A stretch of 64,000 nt of DNA from Petaurus breviceps papuanus (GCA_028583685.1 JAMXIF010000220.1:39234426-39298425); one strand, 5' to 3'; counted from the first letter of the stretch, positions 41,940 to 54,378 are shown. Notes: generated from the letters alone by a model not told the origin. Numbers and translations are program-made.

Positions 41940-44455
41940 CATTGATGAGGATGATGCCCTATATTGCTCTACATCTGGGTGTTCCTTCATCTATTAAATC
42001 ACAGGCCTGGGCCTTATCCAATTTGATCATAGATCATATTTTTACAGACAAATTTTTGACAAAAATCTACAGAGAATACATAAACCCAAATTATTGTTTG
42101 ATTATTTTTATATGCATTCAGAAAAAAATAATGTCCTAAAGAATCTTCTTCAACTACAATAGGCACGTCCCACACATATTTTAAGATCATACAATATTCC
42201 TTTATTAATACAAAACAATAAGGAAGAGACGGTCATGAGATGAAAATTTTTTTATCCTAATCTGCGATGATAAAAAGAGGAAGAAGCCTATTTGTCTCCA
42301 TCTGTTAAGATGAGTTAGTAGACTTAAGAAGCCATCCTAACTGCATCTAAAACTTCCCATCTTACTTTGGCCTATGTTCTTTGTTTTTAAAAATACAAAA
42401 CAATTATTTTTAGAAAACATACTCCACAACCTCAGCTTGTTTTGTCACCACCTAACAACCTATTTTAGGAAAATCTCCACATATATCTTCGATGTATATG
42501 GAGGTATATATGGAGTTAACATTTCTGGGTAGTCTTATCTCCTTTCCCACATTATGGGATCAACAAGGGAACATACTCATTTCATAGTTTAGGATGCCTG
42601 CACTACAATAAGTAGAAAGATAGTAAACATTGTACTGTGACTCCCAAAGCATCTGCTTTCTGCTAGAGTAAAGGACTAGTTATCTGAAAGCTACATGAGT
42701 CTGAATAATAATGGCTGAGTTCATGCATTTACTCCAAAAAAAGGGATATGCCAGGGTCGTATAGTAAAAACTAATTGGATCACAGATAGGGGACTAGAAG
42801 GGATCTCAGAGGCCATCTAATTCAACTATCTCATTTTTACAGATCAGTTCCTCTTTTAGAACAAAGAACAATAACCAACCAATCAGGAAATAGAGGAATA
42901 ATTCTTCAGTCATCTCTTCCTTAACAACCACCTTGTCAATATGGAGAACCTTCCATCCTGGGGCTCCCATTGTCCTTATTAGTGACTGCCCAGCAACCAA
43001 GCTTCATTTTATTCCCTATTCTCCTGCTATCTCTTCCTTCCTCTCTTTCTCACATATGTAAATATGTGTATATCCCCATCCTCCTCTCCCATTTTTGAAA
43101 ACACAAATTATTTTTTCAAAGTTCCTGAAAGGAATTTGTTAATCTACTTTTCTGTGACACCAGTCACCTTCCACACAACTTTCAGGAGCAAATTGACACA
43201 AAACACAGATGATGCCAGTCTTGATTCTCTTCTCCATCTACTTTAAATGGAGAGTTAGTCTCAGATGGAGATACCTGTTTATTATTTCCTGCTGAGTCAC
43301 CTTTTACAAACTGACTATACTAGCCACCAATCCAATTCACCAAACAGAATGTTCTGTATCATATCCCACCATTTTTGTCACCAGCTTAACCCCAGGCTCT
43401 GACCCAGTGTTTTTAGTCAGGATGTAATAGTTTTTTCTAGGCACATGTACTGTGACTTCATCAGGGCTTGCAAATAGGTACAGCATTTCTTGGATTTGGC
43501 TTCCCAGGGTTAGTAGTCTGCTTACAGATTTTCTCTTCTGGATGAACTTTGCCTTTCCAAAGCTGACCCTATTCAACCAGTACTTTAGTATCCACTACCA
43601 CAGCCTACCTAGGCTCCTTTTAAAATTTTTCTCTCACTGCAAATTAATAGCTCTGTCATTCATTCCATAACTGCCCAGAACAATGTGATCATTCTTTTTA
43701 GTACATATCTTCTACCTATCAATTTTACACAGATTCAACTAATTAGGAATACAAAGAGTGAACTTTTAAGAATTTTTGTTTAAAAGCCTTAAAAAGATTT
43801 GTTACAAGTAGTTAGTTTCAGAGTGAGGAATGTTATCTTTGCTGAAGTAAAAGCACAGGTTATATATTTAAATCACAACTGTAGAAGGAAGGGGGAAGGT
43901 GGATTATAAACAATTATGTAGTGGTTTCCAACAAGAAATCCCTAAGTCCCACAATATAGCAATTCTATTTTCAAGTCTTTGGGAGTTGTCACCACCTCCC
44001 CAAAAGCACAGAAACAGAGTTCTGTTATGCGAACAGGTTCTCCAAACTTTGATTTCCTTATATGGATATTGATTTGCTTCACTTAAAGTCCAGTAATTTT
44101 GAGCATTGTCAGAGTTTTGCTTAATCAGTTTAAGCTGCATTGTGAGCTCTGACTCCCAAGCTAGAGAGTCAACTCTTGAGAAAACTAAATTAGTAGTGTA
44201 TTCATTACAATATCATATCTATTAATATGGAAATTATAAATTCCTTTATCATATTCATGCAATAGAATATGTAGCATCTGCATCAATTGGGAAGACTTGC
44301 AACAGCCAAGAGTAGTTCTGCTATAATTGCCTTCTGCTGATTCACACCACAGTCTCTTTTGGTACTCCAGGAAATAACAGAGGAGGCCTCCTTGAACACT
44401 AGGGCAGAGGATTAATGTTGTTCCATGCACCAGGCTTTTTATTCTACTCTTGAAA
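41940..44455. other. Mostly unassigned sequence
   Basis: An L2/MIR-like trace at 42775-42850 (GGGATCTCAGAGGCCATCTA). The rest, including 79-, 78- and 81-codon minus frames at 43337-44430, shows no recognised similarity. Confidence 0.4.
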
Positions 44456-44459
44456 CTTC

Positions 44460-45500
44460 TGTCTGAATATTATATTTTTGTTATTTCATCAGGAATAATT
44501 GAAAGTCCTCTATTTCAATAAAAGTCTACTTTTACCTGGAAAAGTATTATACTCAGTGTTGCCTCCATCCTTTAACTTCCAGTGTATTATATTTTAAGCC
44601 CTCTGTTCATTTAACATGGGAGCTGCTAAATTTTGTGTGATCCTGATGGTAGCTTTGTGATATTTGAATTTTTTCTTTCTAGTGGCTTGCAATAATTTCT
44701 CCTTGACCTGCAAGCTCTGGAATTTGGATATAACACTCATGGCAGTTTTTATTTTGATATATCTTTCAGAAAGTGAATGATGAATTCTTTAAGTTTTTAT
44801 TTAATTTTGTAGATCTAAGACATCAGGGAAGTTTAACACTATAACAGATTGGCAATACTATATCTAGGCTCTTTTCTTTTGATCATGAATTTCAGTTAGT
44901 ACAATAATTTTTGAATTATCTCTCCTGAATCCAGGTCAATTGTTTTTCCAGTGAGTTATTTTGCATTGTCTTCTATTTTTTTTTATTGTTTCCTGGTTTC
45001 TCATAAAGTTGTTAGTTTTCATTTGCTCCACTCTAATTTTTAAGGAATTATTTTATTTAGTGAGCTTTTGGACTTCCTTTACCATTTGACCAATTTTGCT
45101 TTTTAAGACATTTCTTCTCCTTATTGACTTTTTGGACCACTTTTACCATTTGGCCTAGTCTGTTTTCTTTTGTTTTAAGTGTTATTTTCTTCAGTATTTT
45201 TGTGTCTCTTTTTCCAAACTGTTGACTCTTTTCTCATGATTTTCCTGCATCATTCTTATTTGTCTTACCAATTTTTGCCTTACCTCTCTTATTTCATTTT
45301 AAAAATCCTTTTTGAGTTCTTTCATGGCCTGAGACCAATTCATATTTTTCTTGGAGGATTTGGATGTAGGAGCTTTGACTTTGTTGTGTTCTTCTGAGTG
45401 TGTGTTTTGACTTTCCTTTTCACCATACTAACTTTCTACAGTCATATATTTTTTCTCATTGTCTCCTCCTTTTCCTAGACTATTTCTTGACTTTTGATAC
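44460..45500 (-). mobile_element. L1/HAL1 ORF1 region, antisense
   Basis: Collinear with the ORF1 of HAL1 copy 3: GGAGCTGCTAAATTTTGTG, CTTGCAATAATTTCTCCTTG, GAATTATCTCTCCTGAATCC, CTTTTGGACTTCC, CTTGGAGGATTTGGATGTAG, running from the ORF1 C-terminal side (left) to its N-terminal side (right). The 5'UTR is cut off just after 45490. Confidence 0.8.
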
Positions 45501-45504
45501 TTTT

Positions 45505-45612
45505 TCAAAATAGGGTATGAACAGGCAATTTTCTGATAAAGAAATCAAAACAATATAATCATATGAAAAAGTACTCTAAATCATGATTGATTAGAGAAAT
45601 TCAAATCTGACT
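45505..45612 (+). mobile_element. Short L1 3' fragment, sense
   Basis: GGGTATGAACAGGCAATTTTC, TAATCATATGAAAAAGTAC, GATTGATTAGAGAAATTCAA is the sense of the L1 ORF2 3' end. It lies opposite in direction to both neighbours, so either an inverted piece (twin-priming product) or a separate fragment. Confidence 0.78.
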
Positions 45613-46480
45613 ATTTTTTCTGAAGTTTTTGCTGACATTTTTATTTCAATTAACTTTTTAGTTGAATCATTAGGATTTTCCAAATATTATCATCATATCA
45701 TTTGCAAAAAGAGATAGCTTTATTGCCTCATTCTCTACTCTTACTGTGTCTATTTCTTTTTTTATTGATATTACTAAGATTTCCAATCCAGTATGGAATA
45801 TTGGTGAAAGTTGGCATCCTTGTTGCACACCTGATCTTACTGGGAAGGCTTCTAGCTCATCCTCACTGCAAATAATGCTTGCTAATGATTTTAGGTAAGT
45901 GCTTCTTATCTATTTAAGGAAAAGTCCATTCATGACTATACTTTCAAGTGTTGTTTTTTTTTTTTATAGAAATGAGTAGTGTACTTTATCACTTGCTTTT
46001 TCTGGCATCTATTGATATTATTCTATGATTTTTGTTCATTTTGCTATTGATATAATCAATTATGTCAATAGTTTTCCTCATGTTAAACCATCCTTACAAT
46101 CCTGGTATAAATCCCTCTTGATCATAATATATAATATTTGTCATCTTTTAGCTAGTATTTTATTTAGGATTTTGGCATTCATATTCATTAATGAAATTGT
46201 CTATAATTTCTCTGTTTTTACTTTTCCTGGTTTAGGCATCATTATCATGTTTATTTTATAAAAGGAGTTTGGTAGGATTCCTTCTTTGCCTATTATTCTA
46301 AATAATTTATTTAATATTGGAATTAGTAGTCTTTAAATGTTAGATAGTATTCACTTGTAAATCTGTCTGGTCCTAGTGTTTTATTTTTCCTTAGGAAGCT
46401 CATTGATGGTTTGTTCAATTTCTTTTTCTAAAATAGCTCTATTTAGATATTTTATTTCCTCTTCTGCTAATTTTCCTATG
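45613..46480 (-). pseudogene. L1 ORF2 reverse-transcriptase fragment, antisense
   Basis: Reading right to left on the minus strand: an FPVRSGVQQGCQLSPIF block (L1 RQGCPLSP motif), a KKEIDTVRVENEAIKL block, and LFANDMM in place of the L1 catalytic LFADDM, with Asn for the first Asp of the FADD pair. To the right, decayed fingers/palm sequence reaches 46480. No endonuclease and no 3'UTR. It may belong to the same deleted L1 as 46545-47576. Confidence 0.8.
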
Positions 46481-46544
46481 CAGTTTGTGCTTTTTTTGTA
46501 AATATTCTATCATTTCGCATGCTCCAATCTCATTTTACAGCAAT

Positions 46545-47576
46545 TATTCTCTTCAGAGAGTTTTTGAAAGTCCTATTCCATATGACCAATTTGACTTTGT
46601 AAGGCATTCTTCTCCTCATTGGCTTTTGGGACCTCTTTTGCCATTTGAGTTAGCCTATTTTTCAACATCCTTCTTGAACTCCTCCATGGCCTGTAACCAA
46701 TTCATATTTTTCTTGGAGGCTTTTGATGCAGGAGTTTTGACTTTGTTGTCTTCTTCTGGTTCTATGTTTGATCCTTTGCCCCACCCAAAAAAGATTCTAT
46801 GGTCTGATTGCACTTTCTCTGTTTGCTCATCTTGCCATCCAATTACTTGACTTTTGCGTCTTTGCCATGCTAGATCTCTACTTCCAGAGTAGAAAGATCT
46901 ATGTCCCAAATTTCTGGGGTTTTGCAAAGTTTTTGTCAGAGCTGTTGTCAGAGCTGTGAGCAAGACACTTTCTCTACAGCAACCACAAGCACTGCCACCA
47001 CTAGTGCTCTTCATCCCAGGATTGCCTCCCAAGGCTTCGACCCAAATACAAGCAGGTGAAAGTAAGAGCAATTTCCCTCTGAATGGTCACTTAATACCCC
47101 TACAATCTGCAGGCCAGGAACTCTGGAGACAGCCATGAGGCAGCAGCTACAGCCACTGCAGTACTGACACCTCTGCCTCCCCAGGGGTAAGGGCCGGACT
47201 GCACTCTTCTGTCACCCAGTTCCAACAGAGTTCCCCACTGAACTTTTCCTTCCTCTTTGGTATTTATGGGTTGAGAAATCTGGAATCCACCACAGCTGCC
47301 AGTGATTCACTCTCTTGAAGTCTGCTCATGCCAGTCTGGGCTGAGAGTGTAGGCCAGTGCTGCTCATGCCGGAAGGTGCTCAGTTCTCAGTGTGGTGTGA
47401 TAGACCTTTCCTGTTGGTTTGCCAGGCTGCCTTCAGTTGGAGATTTGTTTCTCTCTATTACTTTGTGGGTTGTGTCGCTCTAAAATTTAGAGCCATTTTT
47501 TTTACAGGTATTAGAGGTGGTTGGAGTGGAAGGTCTAGCAAGTTCCTGCTTTTACACTGCCATCTTGGCTCCACCC
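46545..47576 (-). mobile_element. L1/HAL1 5'UTR plus ORF1 N-terminal part, antisense
   Basis: The element start lies at 47576 (minus-strand GGTGGAGCCAAGATGGCAG). About 0.7 kb of 5'UTR precedes ORF1, whose frame (46655-47071 minus) contains EDNKVKTPASKASKKNMNW, then LQAMEEFKKDVEK. ORF1 stops around 46545. It inserted into the ORF1 of the element at 47578-48280. Confidence 0.85.
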
Positions 47577-47577
47577 T

Positions 47578-48280
47578 TCTAATTTTTAAGGAAGTATTTT
47601 CCTTGGTGATTTTTTGTATCTCTTTTTCCATTTGGTCTATTTTCTTTCTTAGGAGTTCCTTTCATCTGTGAATTTTTGCTCTTTTTTTTTTGACCAAGCT
47701 GCTCATTCTCTTTTCATAATTTTCTTGCATCATTCTCATTTATTTCCTCCTTATTCCTCTACCATTCATCTTTTTAACTCTTTCAAAAATCCTGACTGAA
47801 TTTGTAACAATTAGCATTTTTCATTGAGGCTTTACTTATAGTTGTTTTCACATTTTTATCTTCTTTTGATTTTATGACTCAGTCTTTCCTACCACTGCAG
47901 AAACTTTTCATGGTCATGTTTCTTGTTGTTGTTGTTGTTGTTCATTTTCTATTCATTGACCTTAATTGGCCTTAAACTTTGTGTTAGAATTGAGCTAACT
48001 CCCCAAACTTCTATTGCTCTTGTAGATGTTGTCACCTTCACAATCCAGAGCTGGTGCTGTTTCTGCTTGTGCTCTTACATATCCTCATCCCAGTGTCATA
48101 GGCCTCTCTTACTTATTTCCTAAGTTGTCTTAGCCTGGAGAATTGTCTCACGCTGAGCTTATGTTGCCTCTGACACACCAATATTTGATTTGTGGCACTA
48201 TTTTAAAGTTGCTTGGAAGGAAATTTTGGGACAATTCATATGGATTGCTGCCTCTTCTCTGCCATCCTGACTCTGCTTTC
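47578..48280 (-). mobile_element. Older L1/HAL1 5' end, antisense, interrupted
   Basis: From 48280 (minus-strand AGCAGAGTCAGGATGGCAGAG) through a 5'UTR to ORF1 N-terminal words (plus strand ATTGAGGCTTTACTTATAG, TTTCCATTTGGTC), broken off at 47578 where the younger copy begins. Contains a (GTT)n at 47924-47941. Confidence 0.75.
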
Positions 48281-48546
48281 TCAACATCATCTCATTTTCC
48301 AATTCTGAGGCCAGATTTAAGCTAATGCAGTATATCATTGCAAATTAGGAACAATGAATTATAATCATGAAATGACTCAAAAGTTGAAATTTAGGACTAG
48401 GAAAGGAGGTGATTTTTGACACACATCGATAGTGAAGGGATAACAAGAAAATCAAGAGGTAGCTGTGGAGCCCTTGTGAATAATTTATCATGGGGAAGTT
48501 AGGGAGGGAATTAGCAGAAGCTATGCAGCATAAGGAGGAATGGATA
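48281..48546. other. Unassigned sequence
   Basis: No recognised repeat or frame. Confidence 0.4.
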
Positions 48547-48559
48547 GAAAGTCTCATGA

Positions 48560-48726
48560 GGGAGCGGCTAGGTGGTGCAGTGAGTAAAGCGCCAGCCCTG
48601 GAGTCAGGAGGACCCGAATTCGCTTCTGGCCTCAGACACTTAACACCCTCACATAACTACCCGTGTAACCTTCGGCAAGTTGCTTAAACCCAATTGCCCT
48701 CCAAAAGGCAAAAAAAAAATAAAAAA
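48560..48726 (+). mobile_element. tRNA-derived SINE, well preserved head
   Basis: GGAGCGGCTAGGTGGTGCAG, AGTCAGGAGGACCCGAATTC, ACACTTAACACCCTCACATA, then CCCGTGTAACCTTCGGCAAG and an A-rich tail. The TSD GAAAGTCTCATGA (48547-48559) recurs as GAAAGACTCATGA (48727-48739). Intact-looking A and B boxes and retained CpGs suggest a fairly young copy. Confidence 0.92.
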
Positions 48727-48739
48727 GAAAGACTCATGA

Positions 48740-49490
48740 ACCATTGGAGGGAGTCTAGGTTCTCTTGAAGTATAAATTACTAATATCAGGTTAAATGGTG
48801 CCTAAAGTTTCTAGATACTTACAGTATTCATATGCATACATCTAGTTTGGGAAGAAAAAATATTTTGTTCAAATATGTCTCAAGAAAGTATTAAATGCAA
48901 TCAAATTCTAACATAAAGTTACATAGTTTATTAAGCCAAATGCTACCATTGTGTAAATTATGCCCTAGGAGTAATTTAAGTTGTATTCACCCCCTAGTAC
49001 TTAAAGTGTTTTATGAAAGCACTACAGAAAAAAAAAAACACTACAAATTTCTAGTCTCCTTAGATTATACACTAGAAATTTAGTATATTTTGCAATCATG
49101 TTTGAGACCAGTAAGGATAACAAGAGTATCTCACTATTATCTCTAATAAACTGTTGTCAATCATCCTAAGAGGTAGAATTTTCTAGAATTGTCACTAAAA
49201 GGAACAGAACTTAAGAATGCTTTGTTAGAACAATGTGTATCAATTGATAGAGGGTTTTTTTAATCCATAAGGGCAAAAATAGAGATAAAATAAAAACTTT
49301 TATTTCAAAGTAAAATTATAATTTTTTGCATCAATCGGCATACTTAGTCCTCCTAGTTTTAATGGGCTTTTCTATGGCTCCAGTAAGTAAAAGTTGGCAT
49401 ACATAGTAATTTCTCCAAAGTATTAGAAGAACCTGAGGATCTAAATTTGTACCCACTACTGTAATAGTCTTGTTCTGAGGACATACTTGG
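48740..49490. other. Unassigned AT-rich sequence
   Basis: No family recognised; complex sequence without low-complexity tracts apart from short A-runs. Confidence 0.4.
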
Positions 49491-50090
49491 CAATAGGCAA
49501 CATTTATTAAGTATTTACCATGCAAAGAATAAGATTAGTCTTGAGGGAGATAAAATGAATTCATAGGACATGATTCATGTTTTCATGGGATATATTCAGT
49601 GTAAGAGAAACAAGATTTTGTCACAGACATCTTCCATAAACAGTATTTCATGATGGGTGAAACACACACACACACAACCACATCCACACACCACACAACC
49701 TAAAGTCTGAGGGGCATATTGGTCAACACCATGGGCAACAGGGAAGACTCCCTGGCAAAATGATTTTTGAATTGGGCTTTAGAAGATAACAAAGAATTCA
49801 ACAAATGAAGCAAGTGAATTATAAGCATGTAGAACAGTAAACCAAATAGGCAGGATACTTTAGAGTATGTTCATTGGGATAGCTGTATGAGTTTATTTTG
49901 GTTGTTGTATAGAATGAATTCATTGTAGTAATATAGAATAAGCTTGGAATGGTAAAGTGATACCAGTTCATGCATAGTTTTGAATAGCAAAGCAATTTAT
50001 ATTTCACCCTAGAATGAAGAGGAATTCACTTAATATTTTTGAGCTAATAGACAACATGATCAGATTCTGACATTAGCAAATATTTCCTGA
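49491..50090 (-). mobile_element. Probable L2/L3 LINE remains, antisense
   Basis: AACATTTATTAAGTATTTACC at the left is the L2/L3-type 3' end in antisense. It is followed by weak matches to the order seen at 23580-23940 (GGGCTTTAGAAGATAAC, AGTTTTGAATAGCAAAGC, CAACATGATCAGATTCTGAC). An AC-rich microsatellite lies at 49663-49705. Confidence 0.55.
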
Positions 50091-50749
50091 ATTTAATTAA
50101 ATAATCAGCAACTTATAATGTAAAGCACATATAATTCTTTTGAAAATCAGGAATCCAATTTTAGTATAGATGATCAGTCTTTATGAGGTGTACCTTGAAC
50201 AAATGTAGCTTGGAGATAAATTCAGGAACATCCTACTGTCCCTGTGTTAAATAATTGTTGGTCCTATCAGTGGGAAGCCATGAATTGAAATATAGTTACT
50301 TTAGCTAAGTGAAGAAACCAAGAAAGAACAAAAGTGTCAGAAGAGATCAAGAAGTGGCCAAAAAATGTTAAGAAAAGAATGGCTTTGTACAGATAGCACT
50401 AATATCAGAATGAGAAGACCTGGGTTCAAATTTAGGTTATAATACTTGTAAATTGTGTTATCCTGAGTAATACACTAAACTTAGAGCCTCCATTTTTTCT
50501 CTTGTCAAATAGAGATAAAAAATATCTGTAATACAACTCTCAGAGGGCTTTTTGGGGGAAATACACACATACATGCACGAATGCTTGGAAAATAAAATGG
50601 GTAATTGAAGTGAAGGGTATATTAGGAGGATGGTAAGGTAAGGGTCACTGAATCTCAGGAACCACATTGAAACAGGTTTACTACTCCTGTCAGAAAATAT
50701 TTTAAAATATTTAAATAATCTTGGAGTTTTGAGATCTCTCTTTATGTTT
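50091..50749. other. Unassigned sequence
   Basis: A MIR-like trace may lie at 50395-50530 (AGACCTGGGTTCAAATTTAG, then CTCCATTTTTTCTCTTG). Otherwise nothing recognised. Confidence 0.4.
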
Positions 50750-51189
50750 TCTTAATTTATCCAAGAAATTCAATTCCTCACACATTTATGAAGAGTGTGA
50801 GACATTGTTCTAGGTTCTTATGAAGGTCAAAAAAGAGCTGTTATCTTATTGTCACAGAGTTTATCATCTAATTCAGAGAAATGGCAAGTAAAAATAGTAA
50901 TTAAGTTCCTAATGTTAGTCAAAATATCAGACAAAATGGTAGAAGAAAATTAAAACAGGGAACATCACTTTTATCTGGGAAGGTGGTGGTGGTCAATGAA
51001 AGCATCAAAAGACTAGAAAACAGGGAGCAGATAGGTGGCATAGTGAATAGAGCACTGGCCCCTGGAGTCAGGAGGACCTGAGTTCAAATCAGGCCTCAGA
51101 CATTTAACACTTACTAGGCCATGTGACCTTGGACAAGTCACTTAACCCCAATTGCCCTACCTTCCCCCCTCCAAAAAAAGCAAAAAAAT

Positions 51190-51258
<69 letters not shown>

Positions 51259-51905
51259 GAAAATAAGAATGTGATTGGACCTTCTCCAGATACAACTGGG
51301 AAAGATTTTAGGGATTATTTATTCCAAACTCCATATTTTGTAGGTGAAAAAACTGAGGCCCAGATAAGTGATGTGGATTGCCGAAGGTATTACAGCTAAT
51401 TAATAGCATTACTGCTGTTTAAGGGAATAGTTAGATGTTGATTTGGGAATTACCTCCCCAGAGGTGATACATCGAGTGATCATGAAGAGAGATCATAGAA
51501 AGGACAAAAAATGAATAGGATAAAATTTTGGGTAGCACCCACAATTTAGAGGAAAGAGCAGGGGAATTTTGCATCAAAGGAGATATAAAAAAGAGATGTC
51601 ACAAATAAGAGAAGAACCAAGAACATCAAGTCAAAAGATGCCTCTGAATCAGAGAGGTAAAGTTATAAACTGAGTGAACTGCTGCAGGGAGAAAGGAAAG
51701 AAAAAGCATAGAAAAAACAAGACATTTGGTGTTTTTGAGAAGAAAATTATTACTGACCTTGGAGAAGAGTAGTTTCAGTCAAGTGGCAAAAACAGAGGAT
51801 GAATTGCAAGGGGTTGAGGAGGAAGTGGGAACAAATGCATGTAGCAGGTACAGATGATTTTCTCTAGGATTTTGAGAGTAAATGTGAGCAGAGAGATGGA
51901 AATGA
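50750..51905 (-). mobile_element. Probable L2/L3 LINE remains, antisense, with a SINE insertion
   Basis: CACATTTATGAAGAGTGTGAG at the left, then GATTTTCTCTAGGATTTTGAG and AGGGGTTGAGGAGGAAGTGG on the right, in the antisense L2 order. 51280-51415 carries AAAAACTGAGGCCCAGATAAG. Weak match; interrupted at 51021-51253. Confidence 0.45.
51021..51253 (+). mobile_element. tRNA-derived SINE with an expanded (GA)n tail
   Basis: CAGGGAGCAGATAGGTGGCAT, GGAGTCAGGAGGACCTGAG, TTCAAATCAGGCCTCAGAC, GTCACTTAACCCCAATTGCC, then AAAAAAAGCAAAAAAATG and about 65 bp of GA. The target copies GACTAGAAAA (51011-51020) and GACTGGAAAA (51254-51263) enclose the GA run, so it belongs to the inserted unit and grew from its tail. 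Confidence 0.92.
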
Positions 51906-52832
51906 AATGTTTTTGAACTGTGGTTTTCATTTCAGCTAGGTCTGGGAGTGGGCATATCTGTTAGATTCATGCCATGATTTAAAATAAAAGAAATACTTCC
52001 TTTGCTTTTTGGAGACAAGTTGTCATTCATCTGTATTTCCTTCTATCTTTCCTGTGGTTTGACTATATTCACATGCTCAAAAGCCTTGTTTTGGAGTTTA
52101 TTGGAAGAAGATAGATGATGACACATTGAATAATCACAGAGGTGCCAGTACTTCCCAGATGGTTTAAATGAAATAATTATTTCTCTCTGTTCATCTGGCT
52201 GTCACTTGATAGCTAGTGATCTGATCTACTGAGGTGGCTTGCAATCATCACCATCTCTATTCTTTCTCCCAGGTACCCATCCAAGGGATCACTTGGCCAG
52301 ATAGCAATCATAATAGGTCATATATATTTTTATTTCAACAGCCCTTTATTTCTACAGAGGGCTATATCTTGTTGATGCACAAGATTCAACATGCTGAGCC
52401 TGGTTCTAATAAACGTCTGGCTCCCTTGATTTTACAATACTGCTATTTCCTTGTTTTGCCCCTACCTCTTTATCTCTCAAATACCAACCAAATATCCAAC
52501 TTTCCAGTCCAACAATCATCTCAAATCTATACTAATGCAATAGTTTGGTCACTCAGCTTTTAGTATGTGTACAGTCCATCTTTTAAACAGATAACTGCAT
52601 GATCTTCCTAATTCACAGATCTAAACACGCTACTTTTCCTTCTTGCCTTTTAATGAGCTTATACATTACCTTTTGAAAAGCATTTCAAACAGACTCTAAT
52701 CTACCTTCAAAATACGATTTCATACTGCTTCATGTCTTATATTCTCTATTTCAGCCAAACTGGACTACTAGCTATTCTTCAATCTCATCTTCTCCAAATT
52801 ATATATTTTCAAGTAGATTATTCTCCATTCTT
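51906..52832. other. Partly unassigned; old repeat trace on the right
   Basis: 52420-52830 (TCTGGCTCCCTTGATTTTAC, TTCAGCCAAACTGGACTACT) resembles a common ancient mammalian repeat word order (..CAGCCAAACTGGACT..). The left part is unrecognised. The 109-codon frame at 52234-52563 has no known domain. Confidence 0.4.
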
Positions 52833-54378
52833 AGAACATATATTGGGGGGGGGGGTTTATTTGGTATTTTATTTTTCCCCAGTTATATGTAAAAACTATT
52901 TTCATCATTTACTTTTAAAATCTTGAGTTTCAAATTCTCTCCCTTCCTCCCTTCCTCTCCCCCATGCCCCATTGAAAGGGCAATAAAGGTCATACTTGTA
53001 TAGTTATGTAAAACACATCTAGTCATGTTGTGAAAGAAATCATAGACAAAAAAACTCAAGAGACATAAAGACAGTTTAAAAAAATATGTTTCAATCTGTA
53101 GTCAGACACTATCAGTTCTTTCTCTGGAAATGGATAGCATTTTTCATCATCAGTCCTTCAGAGTTGCCTTAGATCATTGAGCTTCTGAGAATAGCAAAAT
53201 CATTCACAAGTGATTATCCTACAATATTACTGTTACTTTGTACAGAGCATATTCCACTTTGCAGCAGCCCACACAAGACTGCTCAGGTTTTTCTGAAAGC
53301 AACTTACTCATCATTTCTTGTAGTACAATAGTATTCCATCATAATCTCATACTACAATTTGTTCAGCCATTCCCCAATTTATGGGAATTCCTTCAATTTC
53401 TCATTATTTATCCTCCAGAAAAGAACTATTATAAAATTTTTGTACACACAGGTCCTTTGTTTTCCTTTTTATCTCTTTTGGGATACAGACCTAGTATTTC
53501 CAGATCAAAGGGTAGGCATGGTTTTATAGGCCTTTGAGCATACTTGCCAATTGCTCTACAGAATCAGCTCACAACTCTACCAACAGTACATTGATGTCTC
53601 ATTTTCTCAAATATCCTCCAACATTTATCTTTTCCAACCTCTTACACAATCAAATAGGTATGAGGTAGTACCTCAGAATTTTTTTAATTTGCACTTCTCC
53701 AATAAATAATGTGTTAGAGTGTTTTCTCATATGACTATAGAAAGTTTTAATTACTTCTTCTGAAAACGGTTCATAACTCTTAATCATTTATCAATTGGGA
53801 AATGGCCCTTATTTTTGTAAATTTTATTCAGTTCTCTATGTATCAGAGAAAGGAGACCTTTATCAGAGAAACTCACTTCAATTCTTTTTCACAATTACTA
53901 TTGCTCCATCCTATTCCACCCACCTCAGATGATTCTATTCTATCTCTCCTTTCACCCTGTCCCTCCTTGAAAGTGTTATTTCTTCTGACTACCCCTTTCC
54001 CTAGTATGCCCTTCCTTCTACCATCTCCCATCTTCTCTTATCCCCTTTCCCTCCTACTTTCCTGTTGGGTAAGATAGATTTCTGTACCCAATTGAGTATT
54101 TATGTTATTCCATCTTTGAGTCAATTATTATGAGAGTAAGATTCACTCACTCTCCCTCTTCTCCCTCTCCTTCCCCTCCACTGTAAAGCTTTTTCTTGTC
54201 TCTTTTATGTGAGATAATTTACCCCATTCCTCCCCTCCTTTCCACTTTCTCCCAGCATATTCCTCTCTCATTCCTTAATTTTATTTTTTAGATATCATTC
54301 TTTCATACAGACTTTTGCCCCTTGTCTATATATACTCCATCTAACTACCCTAATAATGAGAAAGATCTTATGAGTTAT

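Noticed and set aside
41718-41990. 90-codon Ser/Leu-rich minus-strand frame with apparent hydrophobic segment
   Set aside because: Translation of the GAGACA and ATG repeats.
46655-47071. 138-codon minus-strand frame
   Set aside because: It spans L1/HAL1 5'UTR and the start of ORF1 (KASKKNMN), so it is part of the retroelement and not a host gene.
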